Shown here piece by piece: positions 7,985 through 16,631 of a DNA stretch of 59,234 nucleotides (positions within the stretch are counted from its first letter, which is position 1; each line of letters begins with the position of its first letter). Where the stretch lies: positions 1-59,234 of the forward strand of contig JBGSPX010000014.1 of the NCBI GenBank assembly GCA_041738345.1. The letters run 5' to 3'. The translations under genes and the position numbers were made by a program. Under the pieces are notes generated by a model. That model ran no database searches and was not told the DNA's origin. It was given only the letters and a program-made list of their open reading frames with translations. This stretch comes from Proteocatella sp041738345 (GTDB lineage: Bacteria > Bacillota > Clostridia > Peptostreptococcales > Filifactoraceae).

Positions 7985-8936
7985 GTTCCAATTTCTCCTT
8001 TAACTCTTCTGCTATAAATTCTATTTTTTTTAATCTGTGATTTACTCCTGATTTCCCAAGTGGCTTTTCCATTATTTCGCCTAATTCTTTAAGACTCATA
8101 TCTGGATTTTCCACTCTAAGAAGGGCTATTTCATGAAGATTTTCAGGAAGATAATCTATTCCGCACTTTTCTATAACATAGTTTATACAATCTACTTGCC
8201 TCATAGAAGTTTCTACGGTTTTGTTTAAATTGGCTGTTTCACAATTTACTAATCTATTGACGTCATTTCTCATCTGTTTTTTTATTTTTACATCTTCCAA
8301 ATGCATAAGTGCATTATAAGCTCCCATTAGATTTAAAAGGTCAGTTATATGTTCACTCTCTTTTATATATACCACATTAGTATTTTTTCTAGCAACTATT
8401 TTTGCATTTAACTTGTAACTATTGAGTACTTTTTTTAAATTCTCACTTATTTCTATATTGACAGTAGAAAATTCTAAATGGTACATCTTAGTAGGGTCTG
8501 AAATTGAACCACTCCCCAAGAATGCGCCTCTTAAATAGGCTCTCTTTCCATCTTGCTTTGTTACAAGTTTCTTAGGTATAGTGCTTACCCAACTAAGCAC
8601 GTCACCTTCTTTTTCTAATATGCCTACTTTTTCTAGGATATCGTTTGCCCCTTGGTCATAACTAACACTTAAAATATAAGTATTATTCTTCTTGAGGTTT
8701 GATTGTTTGTTGACCTGAATTTCTACCGTTATTCCAAAACAATTTTTTATTAAGGTAAATACTTTTCTTGCAATTGCTGGATTTTCGGTACTTATAGTAA
8801 ATGACAGTTTATTAAATCCCATTAATTTTAGAGTTCCACTCATCCTTATTAGTGCTGACAGTTCTGAAAGCTGAACTTCAAGATTCTCGGGAATTATCCT
8901 CGCAAGTTCATTTTTTACTTGTACTGAAAATGACAT
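7965..8936 (-). CDS. whiA: DNA-binding protein WhiA
   Basis: Conserved Gram-positive DNA-binding protein that influences division and chromosome segregation in Bacillus and sporulation septation in actinobacteria. The 323-residue protein shows the normal layout. A degenerate LAGLIDADG homing-endonuclease-like domain comes first (about residues 100-200, with KRAYLRGAFLGSGSISDP). A C-terminal helix-turn-helix follows (about 270-310, with SLKELGEIM and GVNHRLKKI). It lies in the conserved order rapZ-yvcK-(nudix)-whiA-HPr. Its ATG abuts the NUDIX gene stop. Confidence 0.96.
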   Translation of the reverse strand: MSFSVQVKNELARIIPENLEVQLSELSALIRMSGTLKLMGFNKLSFTISTENPAIARKVFTLIKNCFGITVEIQVNKQSNLKKNNTYILSVSYDQGANDILEKVGILEKEGDVLSWVSTIPKKLVTKQDGKRAYLRGAFLGSGSISDPTKMYHLEFSTVNIEISENLKKVLNSYKLNAKIVARKNTNVVYIKESEHITDLLNLMGAYNALMHLEDVKIKKQMRNDVNRLVNCETANLNKTVETSMRQVDCINYVIEKCGIDYLPENLHEIALLRVENPDMSLKELGEIMEKPLGKSGVNHRLKKIEFIAEELKEKLEHVKGGI

Positions 8937-9355
8937 TATTTATCACCCTTTTTCATATAGTTTACTGCCACTTTTATTATTTCTCTTTCATCATGATACT
9001 TTGCAATTTCAACAGCTTTATCCATATGAACATATTTGGCCTCTACAAAACCCTCTTCTTTTTGAGGTACGGTATCCATATTTCTAGATTTCATCATATA
9101 CCAATGCACAGTCTTATGAATTCTGTTAGTTTCATCCCAATTTTCCTTATAAGTATAGTGAATTTCGCCTAAATATCTTTCCACTTGAGCATCAACCCCA
9201 GTTTCTTCTCTAACTTCTCTAAGCGCAGCCTCTTGAATTTGCTCATCTTTTTCAACTCTTCCTTTTGGAAGAACCCAATCTCCATTATATTTTCTAAGTA
9301 GGAGTATAGCATTGCCAAAAACAACTACTCCACCTGCGCTCATTTCTTCCTTCAT
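8936..9355 (-). CDS. NUDIX hydrolase
   Basis: Predicted hydrolase of nucleoside diphosphates linked to another moiety. The 139-residue protein contains a complete NUDIX box starting GRVEKDEQIQEAAL and ending REVREETGV at about residues 32-53, including the metal-binding REVREE. The flanking WVLPKG is typical of diadenosine-polyphosphate or MutT-like members. The substrate cannot be told from sequence. It lies between yvcK and whiA in the operon, with a 1-bp overlap with the whiA start. Confidence 0.93.
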   Translation of the reverse strand: MKEEMSAGGVVVFGNAILLLRKYNGDWVLPKGRVEKDEQIQEAALREVREETGVDAQVERYLGEIHYTYKENWDETNRIHKTVHWYMMKSRNMDTVPQKEEGFVEAKYVHMDKAVEIAKYHDEREIIKVAVNYMKKGDK

Positions 9356-9372
9356 GCTATCTCCTCCCTAGT

Positions 9373-10344
9373 TTAAATTATGCTAAGCAATATTCTTGCT
9401 ACCTTTTCGCTGTCATGCATTACTTGATTTAATTCAGAAATTTTCAAAAGGTTTTCTTCTACGATTTCTATTCCCATAGCTTTTATTTTTTTTCGCTGAT
9501 TGTCATCTACTACTACAGGCTTTTTGTTTTCCTGCTCATATCTAAGTAAGATTTCATTTTCTATTGATTTGTTATTTATTAACATATAATCTACTTTTAA
9601 ATTTTTAATATGCCCAAGTATTTTTTCTAAATGACCATAGCAATCAAGCGAATCTGTTTCACCCTGCTCCGTCATTATATTACAAATAAATACTTTTTTG
9701 GCTTTACTGTTTATTATAGCTTCTGATAGCTCTGGTATTATTAAGTTTGCAATTATACTTGTATAAAGACTTCCCGGTCCTATTACAATTATATCAGCTT
9801 GCTGTATTCTATCCAATGCTTTTTTTGTAGCTTTCGGCTTTGAAGGAATTAGTTCTAATCTTTTGATTGAGGTTTTTTCAACTATGCAGCATGGTGCTAT
9901 ATTTGATTCTCCTATCGCAACACTTCCATTTTCAAGGTTTGCGACAAGTCTTACTTGCTCATTTGTGGATGGAATAACACTTCCTTTTACACCTATCATA
10001 TCTGATACATGTTCCACTGCTTTTTCGAAATCTCCAAAAATTTCATAAAGTGCTAATAAAAATAAGTTCCCAAAGCTTTGATTTTTTAGACTTCCACTTG
10101 CAAATCTATGATTCATAAGCTTTTCCATTATTGGGTCCATATTTGATAAAGATATTAAACAGTTTCTTATATCTCCCGGTGGGAGCATTCTATTTTCTGC
10201 TCTTATGAGTCCTGAGCCTCCCCCGTCGTCAGCTACAGTAACTATGGCACTTAGGTGATCTGTATATTTTTTTAAACCTCTTAAGAGATTACCCTGTCCC
10301 GTGCCTCCACCTAATACTACTATTTTATTCTTATCTGTATCCAT
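9373..10344 (-). CDS. yvcK: YvcK/gluconeogenesis factor (UDP-sugar-binding, CofD-like)
   Basis: Member of the CofD-like YvcK family, which binds UDP-sugars and in Bacillus is needed for growth on gluconeogenic carbon and for correct PBP1 localisation. The protein begins with the glycine-rich loop VVLGGGTGQGNLLRGLK. The family blocks TVADDGGGSG, PPGDIRNCL and IGPGSLYTS follow. I use the ATG at 10344; an in-frame TTG lies four codons upstream with no better ribosome site. It stands between rapZ and the NUDIX gene, the usual Firmicutes setting (yvcJ-yvcK-yvcL). Confidence 0.95.
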   Translation of the reverse strand: MDTDKNKIVVLGGGTGQGNLLRGLKKYTDHLSAIVTVADDGGGSGLIRAENRMLPPGDIRNCLISLSNMDPIMEKLMNHRFASGSLKNQSFGNLFLLALYEIFGDFEKAVEHVSDMIGVKGSVIPSTNEQVRLVANLENGSVAIGESNIAPCCIVEKTSIKRLELIPSKPKATKKALDRIQQADIIVIGPGSLYTSIIANLIIPELSEAIINSKAKKVFICNIMTEQGETDSLDCYGHLEKILGHIKNLKVDYMLINNKSIENEILLRYEQENKKPVVVDDNQRKKIKAMGIEIVEENLLKISELNQVMHDSEKVARILLSII

Positions 10345-10369
10345 TTTAAATTCCAATCTTTTTTTATTT

Positions 10370-11227
10370 TTAGTGAAGTGTTATATCTCTATGTTTTTTA
10401 AACACTATATATTCAGATTCCACAATTTTGTCATAAATAAGATTTGCAAAAGTGACTGATCTATGTTTTCCGCCTGTACAGCCAATCGCTATAACGAGGT
10501 GTGTTTTTCCTTCTTGATCATAATTTGGAAGTAAAAATTCTATCATATCCACAAGTTTTGAAAAGAACTGATTACTTATTTCAGAGTTCATTACATAGTC
10601 TCTTACATCTTTGTCATTACCTGTCTTTTCTTTAAGTTCTGGAATATAATAAGGATTTGGTAAAAATCTTACATCAAACACTAAATCTGCATCCATTGGT
10701 ATTCCATATTTAAATCCAAATGAAGTTACAGAAATTGTAAGGTGATTTTTTTTGCTTCCTTTTTGAAAGGCATCTAGCATGCTCTGTCTTAAATCTTTAA
10801 CAGACATATTTGTAGTATCAATAGTTTTTTGCGCTTTTATTTTTATCGGAAGAAGAATGTCTCTTTCTTTTTGGATTCCATTTATTATATTGTCCTCATT
10901 TGAAAGAGGATGTCTTCTTCTTGTCATTTTATATCGTCTTACAAGCATTTCATTACTGCAATCAAGAAATAGTATCTCACTGTTTTTTGTCTGACTCTCT
11001 ATAAAGTCTAGGCTAGACTGAAGACTCTGTACAAATTTATAACCTCTTACATCTATTCCTATCGCTACTTTGTCTAGCGTTCCTTGTGATTGAACACTTA
11101 GTTCATAGATTTTAGGAATTAATTCTGGAGGAAGATTGTCTATACAATAGTATCCCATATCCTCAAATATGCTCATTGCCTCACTTTTCCCTGACCCTGA
11201 CATACCGGTAACTATTACAAAATTCAT
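10370..11227 (-). CDS. rapZ: RapZ/YvcJ-type nucleotide-binding protein
   Basis: P-loop ATP/GTP-binding protein. In E. coli RapZ is an adaptor for decay of small RNAs that control glucosamine-6-phosphate synthase; in Bacillus the homologue YvcJ hydrolyses GTP. The 285-residue protein has Walker A GMSGSGKS at residues 8-15 and the family sequence YYCIDNLPPELI. A C-terminal domain contains IGCTGGKHRSV. It sits directly before yvcK, 25 bp away by the ATG start I chose. In Clostridia the RNA-adaptor role is not established. Confidence 0.95.
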   Translation of the reverse strand: MNFVIVTGMSGSGKSEAMSIFEDMGYYCIDNLPPELIPKIYELSVQSQGTLDKVAIGIDVRGYKFVQSLQSSLDFIESQTKNSEILFLDCSNEMLVRRYKMTRRRHPLSNEDNIINGIQKERDILLPIKIKAQKTIDTTNMSVKDLRQSMLDAFQKGSKKNHLTISVTSFGFKYGIPMDADLVFDVRFLPNPYYIPELKEKTGNDKDVRDYVMNSEISNQFFSKLVDMIEFLLPNYDQEGKTHLVIAIGCTGGKHRSVTFANLIYDKIVESEYIVFKKHRDITLH

Positions 11228-11244
11228 ATTATCCTCCTATCTGA

Positions 11245-11958
11245 TTATCTTACATTAATTATTCTGTCCTTACTAAGTCCTGATTCTATTGCTCTTTTTA
11301 TTGCTTCATCTACCATTTTTAAATGGCTATAATGATGCGCATCTGAACCTACTGAAAATTTTATATCATATTTTTCTATAGCCTTAATCTGCTGTATTGA
11401 AAGATTGTTGTGATGTGCATTTATCTCAAGTACCGTTTTTCTAGTTTCTGCCATTTTTGCAACTTCTTCTATATAAACAATTCCCTTATCTCCAGGATGT
11501 GTCAGAATGAATATTTCATTGTTTTTCATTGCATTTACTAAAGCTCTAGTATTGTAATCTACTTCTTTTAGTTTTAATGGCTTTACGAAATTTCGCCCAT
11601 GGTTTAAAAGTCCTCTTAAGTTCGATGGCATTGAGCCAAAATGATATCCTGCCATTACATAATCTACGTAATTTCTTATATAATCATCTACATCTATGTT
11701 CCCTTTATCATCGAGTACATTTGCCTCTACTCCCAGAAATATTTTGATATTAGGGTACTTTTCTCTAAGCTCTTCAACTTCTGATTTCATTTTAGGATAG
11801 TCTTTATATTTTACACCAAAGCCTTTATGCTTATACCCATGATCTGATATCCCTATTTTTTCAAGCCCCATAGATATTGCAAATTTTATATTTTCCTCCA
11901 TTGTGGATTTTCCATCACTATATTTAGTATGACAATGGTACTCTGCAATACACTTCAT
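11245..11958 (-). CDS. PHP-domain phosphoesterase
   Basis: Predicted metal-dependent phosphoesterase of the polymerase-and-histidinol-phosphatase superfamily. The 237-residue protein has the metal-binding motifs in order: EYHCHTKYSDG near the start, ISDHG at about 37-41, GVEANV, GYHFGSM, THPGDKG, EINAHH and VGSDAHH near the end. It resembles the YcdX-type of zinc phosphatases. It lies 8 bp from murB and 17 bp from rapZ, an arrangement seen in many Clostridia. The substrate is unknown. Confidence 0.92.
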   Translation of the reverse strand: MKCIAEYHCHTKYSDGKSTMEENIKFAISMGLEKIGISDHGYKHKGFGVKYKDYPKMKSEVEELREKYPNIKIFLGVEANVLDDKGNIDVDDYIRNYVDYVMAGYHFGSMPSNLRGLLNHGRNFVKPLKLKEVDYNTRALVNAMKNNEIFILTHPGDKGIVYIEEVAKMAETRKTVLEINAHHNNLSIQQIKAIEKYDIKFSVGSDAHHYSHLKMVDEAIKRAIESGLSKDRIINVR

Positions 11959-11966
11959 ATTTCAAC

Positions 11967-12884
11967 CTACTTTTCGCCTATTATTTTTATCTCTTCTTCT
12001 AATTTTACTCCAGTTTTCTCATAAACTTTATGCTTCACATGATGGATAAATTCAAGCATTTCTTTGCAAGTACTATCTCCTTTGTTTATTACAAAACCAC
12101 AATGCTTTTCTGATATTTTGGCATGGCCTATAGTGTAACCCCTAAGCCCCGTTTCTTCTATTAATTTTCCTGCAAAATGGCCTACTGGTCTTTTAAAAGT
12201 AGAACCCGCGCTATACTCTGATACCGGCTGTTTTGTAACTCGCTTATTTGTAAAATCATCTATTTTAGCTTTTATCTGCGTTTTATCGCCTTTTTCTAGC
12301 TGCATAATTACAGATAGTATTATAAAAGACTTCTCCATAGCTATGCTTTTTCTATATCCAAACTTCATTTCTTCATTTGAGAGTTCTAATATATTTCCAG
12401 TTTTATCTATAACGCTTACTGATTTTACAACATTTTTCATTTCTGAGTCATATGCCCCTGCATTCATATATACTCCACCACCTACAGTTCCTGGAATTCC
12501 ACTTGCAAACTCAAACCCTGTTAGCTCAGCTTCATATATCTTTCTTGAAATTGCTGTAAGCCTCGCACCTGATTGCGCATATACCGTTTGGCCTTCGATT
12601 TTTATATCTGAAAAATTTTCTGCTATTTTAATTACAATTCCTCTAATTCCTTTATCTGTAACTAATATATTGGAACCATTTCCCACAATCGTATATGGCA
12701 CCTCATATTTATTTGATAATTTTATTATTTCTACTATTTGTTGTTCTGTATATGGAAAAGCCATTACGTCTGCACATCCACCAATTCTAAAGGTAGTATG
12801 ATGCTTCATAAGCTCATTTTCTTTAATCTGCTCAACTTCTAATATATGTTTTAATTCTTCTATAAATAAATTCATTGCTTTCAA
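11967..12884 (-). CDS. murB: UDP-N-acetylenolpyruvoylglucosamine reductase
   Basis: Reduces UDP-GlcNAc-enolpyruvate to UDP-MurNAc with NADPH and FAD, in the cytoplasmic phase of peptidoglycan synthesis. The 305-residue protein shows the FAD-binding segment TFRIGG at about residues 31-36 and GNGSNILV. It also has SGIPGTVGGGVYMNAGAY and the catalytic serine region YSAGSTFKRP. This is the shorter Firmicutes type of MurB. The likely start is TTG, with AGGAG six bases before it. It leads the operon that continues to the HPr gene, behind a good promoter at 12922-12950. Confidence 0.97.
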   Translation of the reverse strand: MKAMNLFIEELKHILEVEQIKENELMKHHTTFRIGGCADVMAFPYTEQQIVEIIKLSNKYEVPYTIVGNGSNILVTDKGIRGIVIKIAENFSDIKIEGQTVYAQSGARLTAISRKIYEAELTGFEFASGIPGTVGGGVYMNAGAYDSEMKNVVKSVSVIDKTGNILELSNEEMKFGYRKSIAMEKSFIILSVIMQLEKGDKTQIKAKIDDFTNKRVTKQPVSEYSAGSTFKRPVGHFAGKLIEETGLRGYTIGHAKISEKHCGFVINKGDSTCKEMLEFIHHVKHKVYEKTGVKLEEEIKIIGEK

Positions 12885-12921
12885 CTTTCTCTCCTAATAA
12901 AAAAAGACATTCTAACTATTA

Positions 12922-12950
12922 ATTTTACTATATACTATACTTTTTTGCAA
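12922..12950 (-). promoter_or_regulatory. Promoter of the murB-whiA-HPr operon
   Basis: TTGCAA (12945-12950), a 17-bp spacer and TAAAAT (12922-12927) on the minus strand, about 40 bp before the murB start. Confidence 0.7.
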
Positions 12951-12985
12951 TTTTTTTTAACTATTATATTGTATTTTTTGGATAA

Positions 12986-13016
12986 TTAAAAAGAATTGGA
13001 ATATTTCCCAATTCTT
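12986..13016 (-). terminator. Terminator after the PhnM-like gene
   Basis: The 9-bp stem AAGAATTGG/CCAATTCTT (13008-13016 with 12991-12999) is followed by a T-rich run on the minus strand. It starts immediately after the stop codon of the gene above it and separates that gene from the murB promoter. Confidence 0.85.
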
Positions 13017-14144
13017 TTAGTTATAATTATATTTTACAATTACTTTTCCATCTGATATCGTCATTATATTTATTGGTAGATTTTCAAATATATCCACAAC
13101 GATTATATCCGCTTCTTTCCCTGGTGCGATTTCACCTTTATTGTGCATTCCTAACGCCATTGCAGGATTGTAGCTAGCCATACGAACTGCTTTTGGAAGC
13201 CCAATATTTCCTTCTAAATTAAATACATATTCCAGTATATCTCTAGAACGAGTAGATGCTGAAAGTATGCTTATATTGTCATCTATCATTTCATCTACAT
13301 AATCTATACAGCTACTTTCATCTACAAGACATTCCACGTCTATGGAGGTACTTAATTTATTTGCACTTACAAATTCCATAGCTCTAGGACTTTTCGGGTC
13401 TACTATTATATCAATATCTATCTTATAAGTTTCTTTTAATTTTCCTACTAATTCGCATTTTGAAACTGCAAAAGGTATGTGTCTTGATTTTGCAAACTTT
13501 ATTTTATAAGAAAGCTCATCTAATGAAGAATCCAATCTCAATTCTCTCATACGCTCTGCTATTTTTCTAGCGTCTTCTTCATTTACTTCAAATTCAGTCT
13601 GAAGATACTGTGTAAAATACTGTTCATGGTAATCCTCTAAAAGTTCTGAATGATAGCCACTACAAGTTACAAAATCTACACAATCCGCATCAAACAATGC
13701 TTTTAATCTTCGATTGATTCCCACATCTCCAAGTTTAAATTTTAGATGCACTTTGTGATCTATTAGAAATCTTCGCTTTCTATAATTCTTTACATATGTT
13801 AGTTTTTCTATTACATCATCTAAATCTCTATCTTCCATAAATTTATCTAATGTAAAAGTGTGAAAAACTGTAGTTATCCCCGATTCTGCCAGAAGCTTTT
13901 CTACTTGGTAGAAAGCTTTTTCTTCTGAAAAAAACTTAATATACTTTGAGCTTATTTCTTTCACAAAATCCAAAGAATGGATGTTTATAAGTCCTGGAAG
14001 TACAAATTTCCCCGTCATATCAAGATATTCACCCTCTGGTTTTTTACCAATTACAACGTCCTTTATTATATTTCCTTCTATCTCGATGTATCCTTTATCT
14101 AAACTGTCTCTTAATACTAGTTTATTACTATAAATTCGCAGCAA
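13017..14144 (-). CDS. PhnM-like amidohydrolase-fold protein, probably catalytically altered
   Basis: A protein of about 375 residues with the amidohydrolase layout: an N-terminal beta-sandwich (MTGKFVLPGLINIHS), a barrel with AGITTVFHTFTL, and the C-terminal signature ASYNPAMALGMHNKGEIAPGKEADIIVVD. The overall pattern matches PhnM of the C-P lyase pathway. The usual metal ligands look replaced: HTDN becomes HSLD, the ASHDD block becomes AVSKCE, and the late Asp of SDY is SASTR. A histidine remains in VHLKF. No other phn genes are near. The start is probably TTG at 14144, after AAGGTGG. Function is unknown; it may be a ligand-binding relative rather than an enzyme. Confidence 0.75.
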   Translation of the reverse strand: MLRIYSNKLVLRDSLDKGYIEIEGNIIKDVVIGKKPEGEYLDMTGKFVLPGLINIHSLDFVKEISSKYIKFFSEEKAFYQVEKLLAESGITTVFHTFTLDKFMEDRDLDDVIEKLTYVKNYRKRRFLIDHKVHLKFKLGDVGINRRLKALFDADCVDFVTCSGYHSELLEDYHEQYFTQYLQTEFEVNEEDARKIAERMRELRLDSSLDELSYKIKFAKSRHIPFAVSKCELVGKLKETYKIDIDIIVDPKSPRAMEFVSANKLSTSIDVECLVDESSCIDYVDEMIDDNISILSASTRSRDILEYVFNLEGNIGLPKAVRMASYNPAMALGMHNKGEIAPGKEADIIVVDIFENLPINIMTISDGKVIVKYNYN

Positions 14145-14235
14145 AACAAACACCACCTTCTTCTCAGATACCCTTATTATACTACATTTAGGGGATTGTG
14201 TCTTGCTTTTCTTTGCAAATTTTCAAAAGTAAAGT

Positions 14236-14763
14236 TTATTTTCTGTCTATCTCGTAAAGATATATTCTTCCCGATGTAGGAACTATAGTTATCTTATATA
14301 TTTTTGAACTTCTCAGTCCTTCTAAAATTATACTACAGCCTGTGGCAGAATTCTTTTTAAATTTTATAACATTAAATTCTTTGTTTATATCTTTATTTAA
14401 TTTTGTATATTTTATACTACTAGAAATTCCGTCATCATCCAAATCTGCAGCGGCACTACTTTGCACTATTACTACTGAATCTATTTCTTTTTCTAAATAT
14501 AATTTCCCAAAAGCTTCATCTTGAGCTATTCTGTAACATATTTTCCCGTCTTTTGAAAACAGCACAAATCTTTGTTTAAATTCGCCATTTATACTTAGTT
14601 GTCTTGTATATCTAAGCGCAGAAACTATATTATTAGCTTCTCCTTTTAAAATTATATTTTCTAGTTGTATTTTTAAGCTTACTAAAAATAAGGCTAATGT
14701 TATTAGCGATATTGCAATTATTAGTTCTATAAGTGTAAAACCATTTTTGTCAGTACTGTTCAT
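14236..14763 (-). CDS. Type IV pilin-like protein with canonical prepilin signal
   Basis: A 175-residue pseudopilin. After a short basic leader (MNSTDKNG) comes FTLIELIIAISLITLALFLV, with Gly before the cleavage site, Phe at +1 and Glu at +5. A globular region follows that could be a beta domain. It is the only protein of the cluster with a textbook class III signal, so it may be the main subunit, although its size and position (last in the run) also suit a minor pseudopilin. The start overlaps the gene before it by 14 bp, consistent with translational coupling. No prepilin peptidase is encoded in the window. Confidence 0.88.
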   Translation of the reverse strand: MNSTDKNGFTLIELIIAISLITLALFLVSLKIQLENIILKGEANNIVSALRYTRQLSINGEFKQRFVLFSKDGKICYRIAQDEAFGKLYLEKEIDSVVIVQSSAAADLDDDGISSSIKYTKLNKDINKEFNVIKFKKNSATGCSIILEGLRSSKIYKITIVPTSGRIYLYEIDRK

Positions 14764-15466
14764 AATACACCTCTGAAGATACTATATTAGTTTCATCAAA
14801 TTCAAAGCTCTTTATATTTAGTTTCCCATCCTTATCGGCTTTTATTTTTGATATATTCTCATCTGTATAAAAAGGAATTATAAATATATAGTCTTTACTA
14901 TAAGAAATTATATCGTCTTCCGTGTAGACTGTAACTTTTATAGTTATACCAAAATCTTCTGATGAAAATATATTTTTAGTATTCAAATAATTTTGCATTG
15001 TAAAATACTCTTTTTCACTTGAATCATCATAGGTATATATGATTTTACCTATCTCTTTATATTTTAAATCTAAGTCTTTTATTAATTTAGATTTTGAAAT
15101 TTCCTTACCTATATTATTTACACCTTTTGACCAAAATTCAAAACAGCTATATCTTAAAATTTTAAGTTTTATAATTTCATTATCTGAGTTAACTTTTACA
15201 ACTTCATATCCTGCTTTATTATATGTATCTTCTAACTCTTTAATTACGTATAAATCTATTATCTGAAATAGATTTTCTCCTAATAGTCTTTCTTGAATAA
15301 CTTGTTGCCTTCTTGAAATAGTTTTTACACTTATAGCTGTACTTTCTAAAATATAGTTAAAAAACAGAAGTGATGCCATAATTACTATTATTACCTGAAT
15401 TGAACATAATCCATCTTTATTCTCTGACAAGTATTTTATACTCTCTTTTAATTTGCTGTGTTTCAT
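14750..15466 (-). CDS. Pseudopilin-like membrane-anchored protein, non-canonical signal (Gln at +5)
   Basis: A 238-residue protein. The N-terminus reads ENKDG followed by LCSIQVIIVIMASLLFFNYI, a hydrophobic helix placed as in prepilins, but with Gln where mature pilins have Glu at +5. The rest is a hydrophilic domain with no family I recognise. The ATG at 15466 has GGAG at a good distance and overlaps the upstream gene by 50 bp; a TTG at 15430 is an alternative. In type II secretion the tip subunit GspK lacks Glu5, so a tip-complex role is possible; that is inference. Confidence 0.75.
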   Translation of the reverse strand: MKHSKLKESIKYLSENKDGLCSIQVIIVIMASLLFFNYILESTAISVKTISRRQQVIQERLLGENLFQIIDLYVIKELEDTYNKAGYEVVKVNSDNEIIKLKILRYSCFEFWSKGVNNIGKEISKSKLIKDLDLKYKEIGKIIYTYDDSSEKEYFTMQNYLNTKNIFSSEDFGITIKVTVYTEDDIISYSKDYIFIIPFYTDENISKIKADKDGKLNIKSFEFDETNIVSSEVYYEQY

Positions 15467-15758
15467 TTTGAATCTCCATTTTAATCATATAAAAATCTTT
15501 TCCAAGTTCATTTCCAAAGTATTCTTTTTCAAAAGTCATGGTAAACGCTTTATCTGAAAAAACATCTTGTTCCAAATCTTTATTAGAAATTATCCTATTT
15601 ATTTGAAAATTGGTAAAACTTGTAAGCTTATCTATATTTTCTAATGCAAGTAACATTCTTTGGTTTACAAATATTATTCTGAAACAAAGTAATGCAAGCA
15701 ATATAAGGAGATTTATCCCCACTATTACATCTATCATGCTACTTCCTTTTTCATTCAT
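15417..15758 (-). CDS. Small pseudopilin-like protein, non-canonical signal (Asp at +5)
   Basis: A 113-residue protein. MNEKG is followed by SSMIDVIVGINLLILLALLC, the pattern of a class III prepilin signal with Asp instead of Glu at +5. After the hydrophobic helix only about 75 residues remain, so the globular part is small. It overlaps the preceding gene by 8 bp and the following one by 50 bp. By order and size it resembles ComGE/ComGF-type minor pseudopilins, but I cannot assign an orthologue. Confidence 0.72.
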   Translation of the reverse strand: MNEKGSSMIDVIVGINLLILLALLCFRIIFVNQRMLLALENIDKLTSFTNFQINRIISNKDLEQDVFSDKAFTMTFEKEYFGNELGKDFYMIKMEIQNETQQIKREYKILVRE

Positions 15759-16173
15759 TTTTGCCTCCCATAGAAATTAATTTTATATTTGCTTCTGATG
15801 GAGATTTTTCATAGTCACATATTAACTCACTCATATTTAAGTATTCGGTTTTGCACAATATTTTTATAAATTTATTTATTTCAGTTTTTTCACCCTTTAA
15901 ATTTAGTTCTACCTCGTATATATCTATGAATTCTAGACTTTGCTTATTATAAGTATAATTCTTTTCAATGCTATTTTGATTTTCTAATACCGCTTCAATT
16001 TTATTTATAAATTCTTGGTCTGTTAAGCTCTTTATTTGAGGAATAATTTCTATCGCTACGTCTTCATTTATTGATGCTTTAAGTTCACAGTTTTTCTGAG
16101 ACTGAGGAATTATAATTAATACAAGATTAAGGATTAAGTATACACTTATCCATTTTAAATTTTTATTCATCAT
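15751..16173 (-). CDS. PilO-like membrane protein
   Basis: A 140-residue protein with one N-terminal membrane segment (WISVYLILNLVLIIIP, about residues 8-23) and an extracytoplasmic domain of about 110 residues. The size, topology and position after a similar small membrane protein match PilO of the PilM-PilN-PilO inner-membrane platform. There is no motif that proves it. It overlaps its upstream neighbour by 4 bp (ATGA), a coupled arrangement. Confidence 0.6.
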   Translation of the reverse strand: MMNKNLKWISVYLILNLVLIIIPQSQKNCELKASINEDVAIEIIPQIKSLTDQEFINKIEAVLENQNSIEKNYTYNKQSLEFIDIYEVELNLKGEKTEINKFIKILCKTEYLNMSELICDYEKSPSEANIKLISMGGKNE

Positions 16174-16619
16174 TCCACCTCCATCTCAAAATAAGTACTT
16201 CCATTTTCTTTTTTTACGGAAACTATATTTATTTTGAATCCTTTATCTTCTAAAAAATCTACATAATAATTTAGTTTTTTTAAATCTTCTATATAAAATC
16301 CTATTTTACTATTTTCTGAATTAAATATTATCTGATTACAATCAACAGCTTCTAAACATTCAAGTTTTTTTTCAAAAGTTTCTTTATCTATAAAATAATA
16401 TCTTTCATAAAACTCATTAATTTCTTCAGTTTGCTTTTCAATATTCATATCCACATTGCTTGCCATATCCAAACTACTAAAAGCTTGTTTTAATTCTTCA
16501 CCTCTATAAAAAAGAATAAAATCTATCAATATACTTCCTACTAATAAAATCAGTATTATAAATATTCCCAGTATTTTTATAAAAAAGATTTTTTTGATAT
16601 AAACGTTTAGATTCTCCAA
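16170..16619 (-). CDS. PilN-like membrane protein
   Basis: A 149-residue protein with a single membrane segment near residues 12-35 (FIKILGIFIILILLVGSILI) and a coiled-coil-prone stretch after it (MNIEKQTEEINEFYERYYF). A small alpha/beta domain ends in TYFEMEVE. This is the topology of PilN. Assignment rests on topology, size and position between an unknown cytoplasmic protein and a PilO-like protein, not on clear sequence identity. Confidence 0.58.
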   Translation of the reverse strand: MENLNVYIKKIFFIKILGIFIILILLVGSILIDFILFYRGEELKQAFSSLDMASNVDMNIEKQTEEINEFYERYYFIDKETFEKKLECLEAVDCNQIIFNSENSKIGFYIEDLKKLNYYVDFLEDKGFKINIVSVKKENGSTYFEMEVE

Positions 16620-16631
16620 AACACACCCCTC

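Noticed and set aside
14236..14763. Calling this gene the major pilin with certainty
   Set aside because: It has the only canonical signal, but it is last in the run and of minor-pilin character; the major subunit may be encoded elsewhere.
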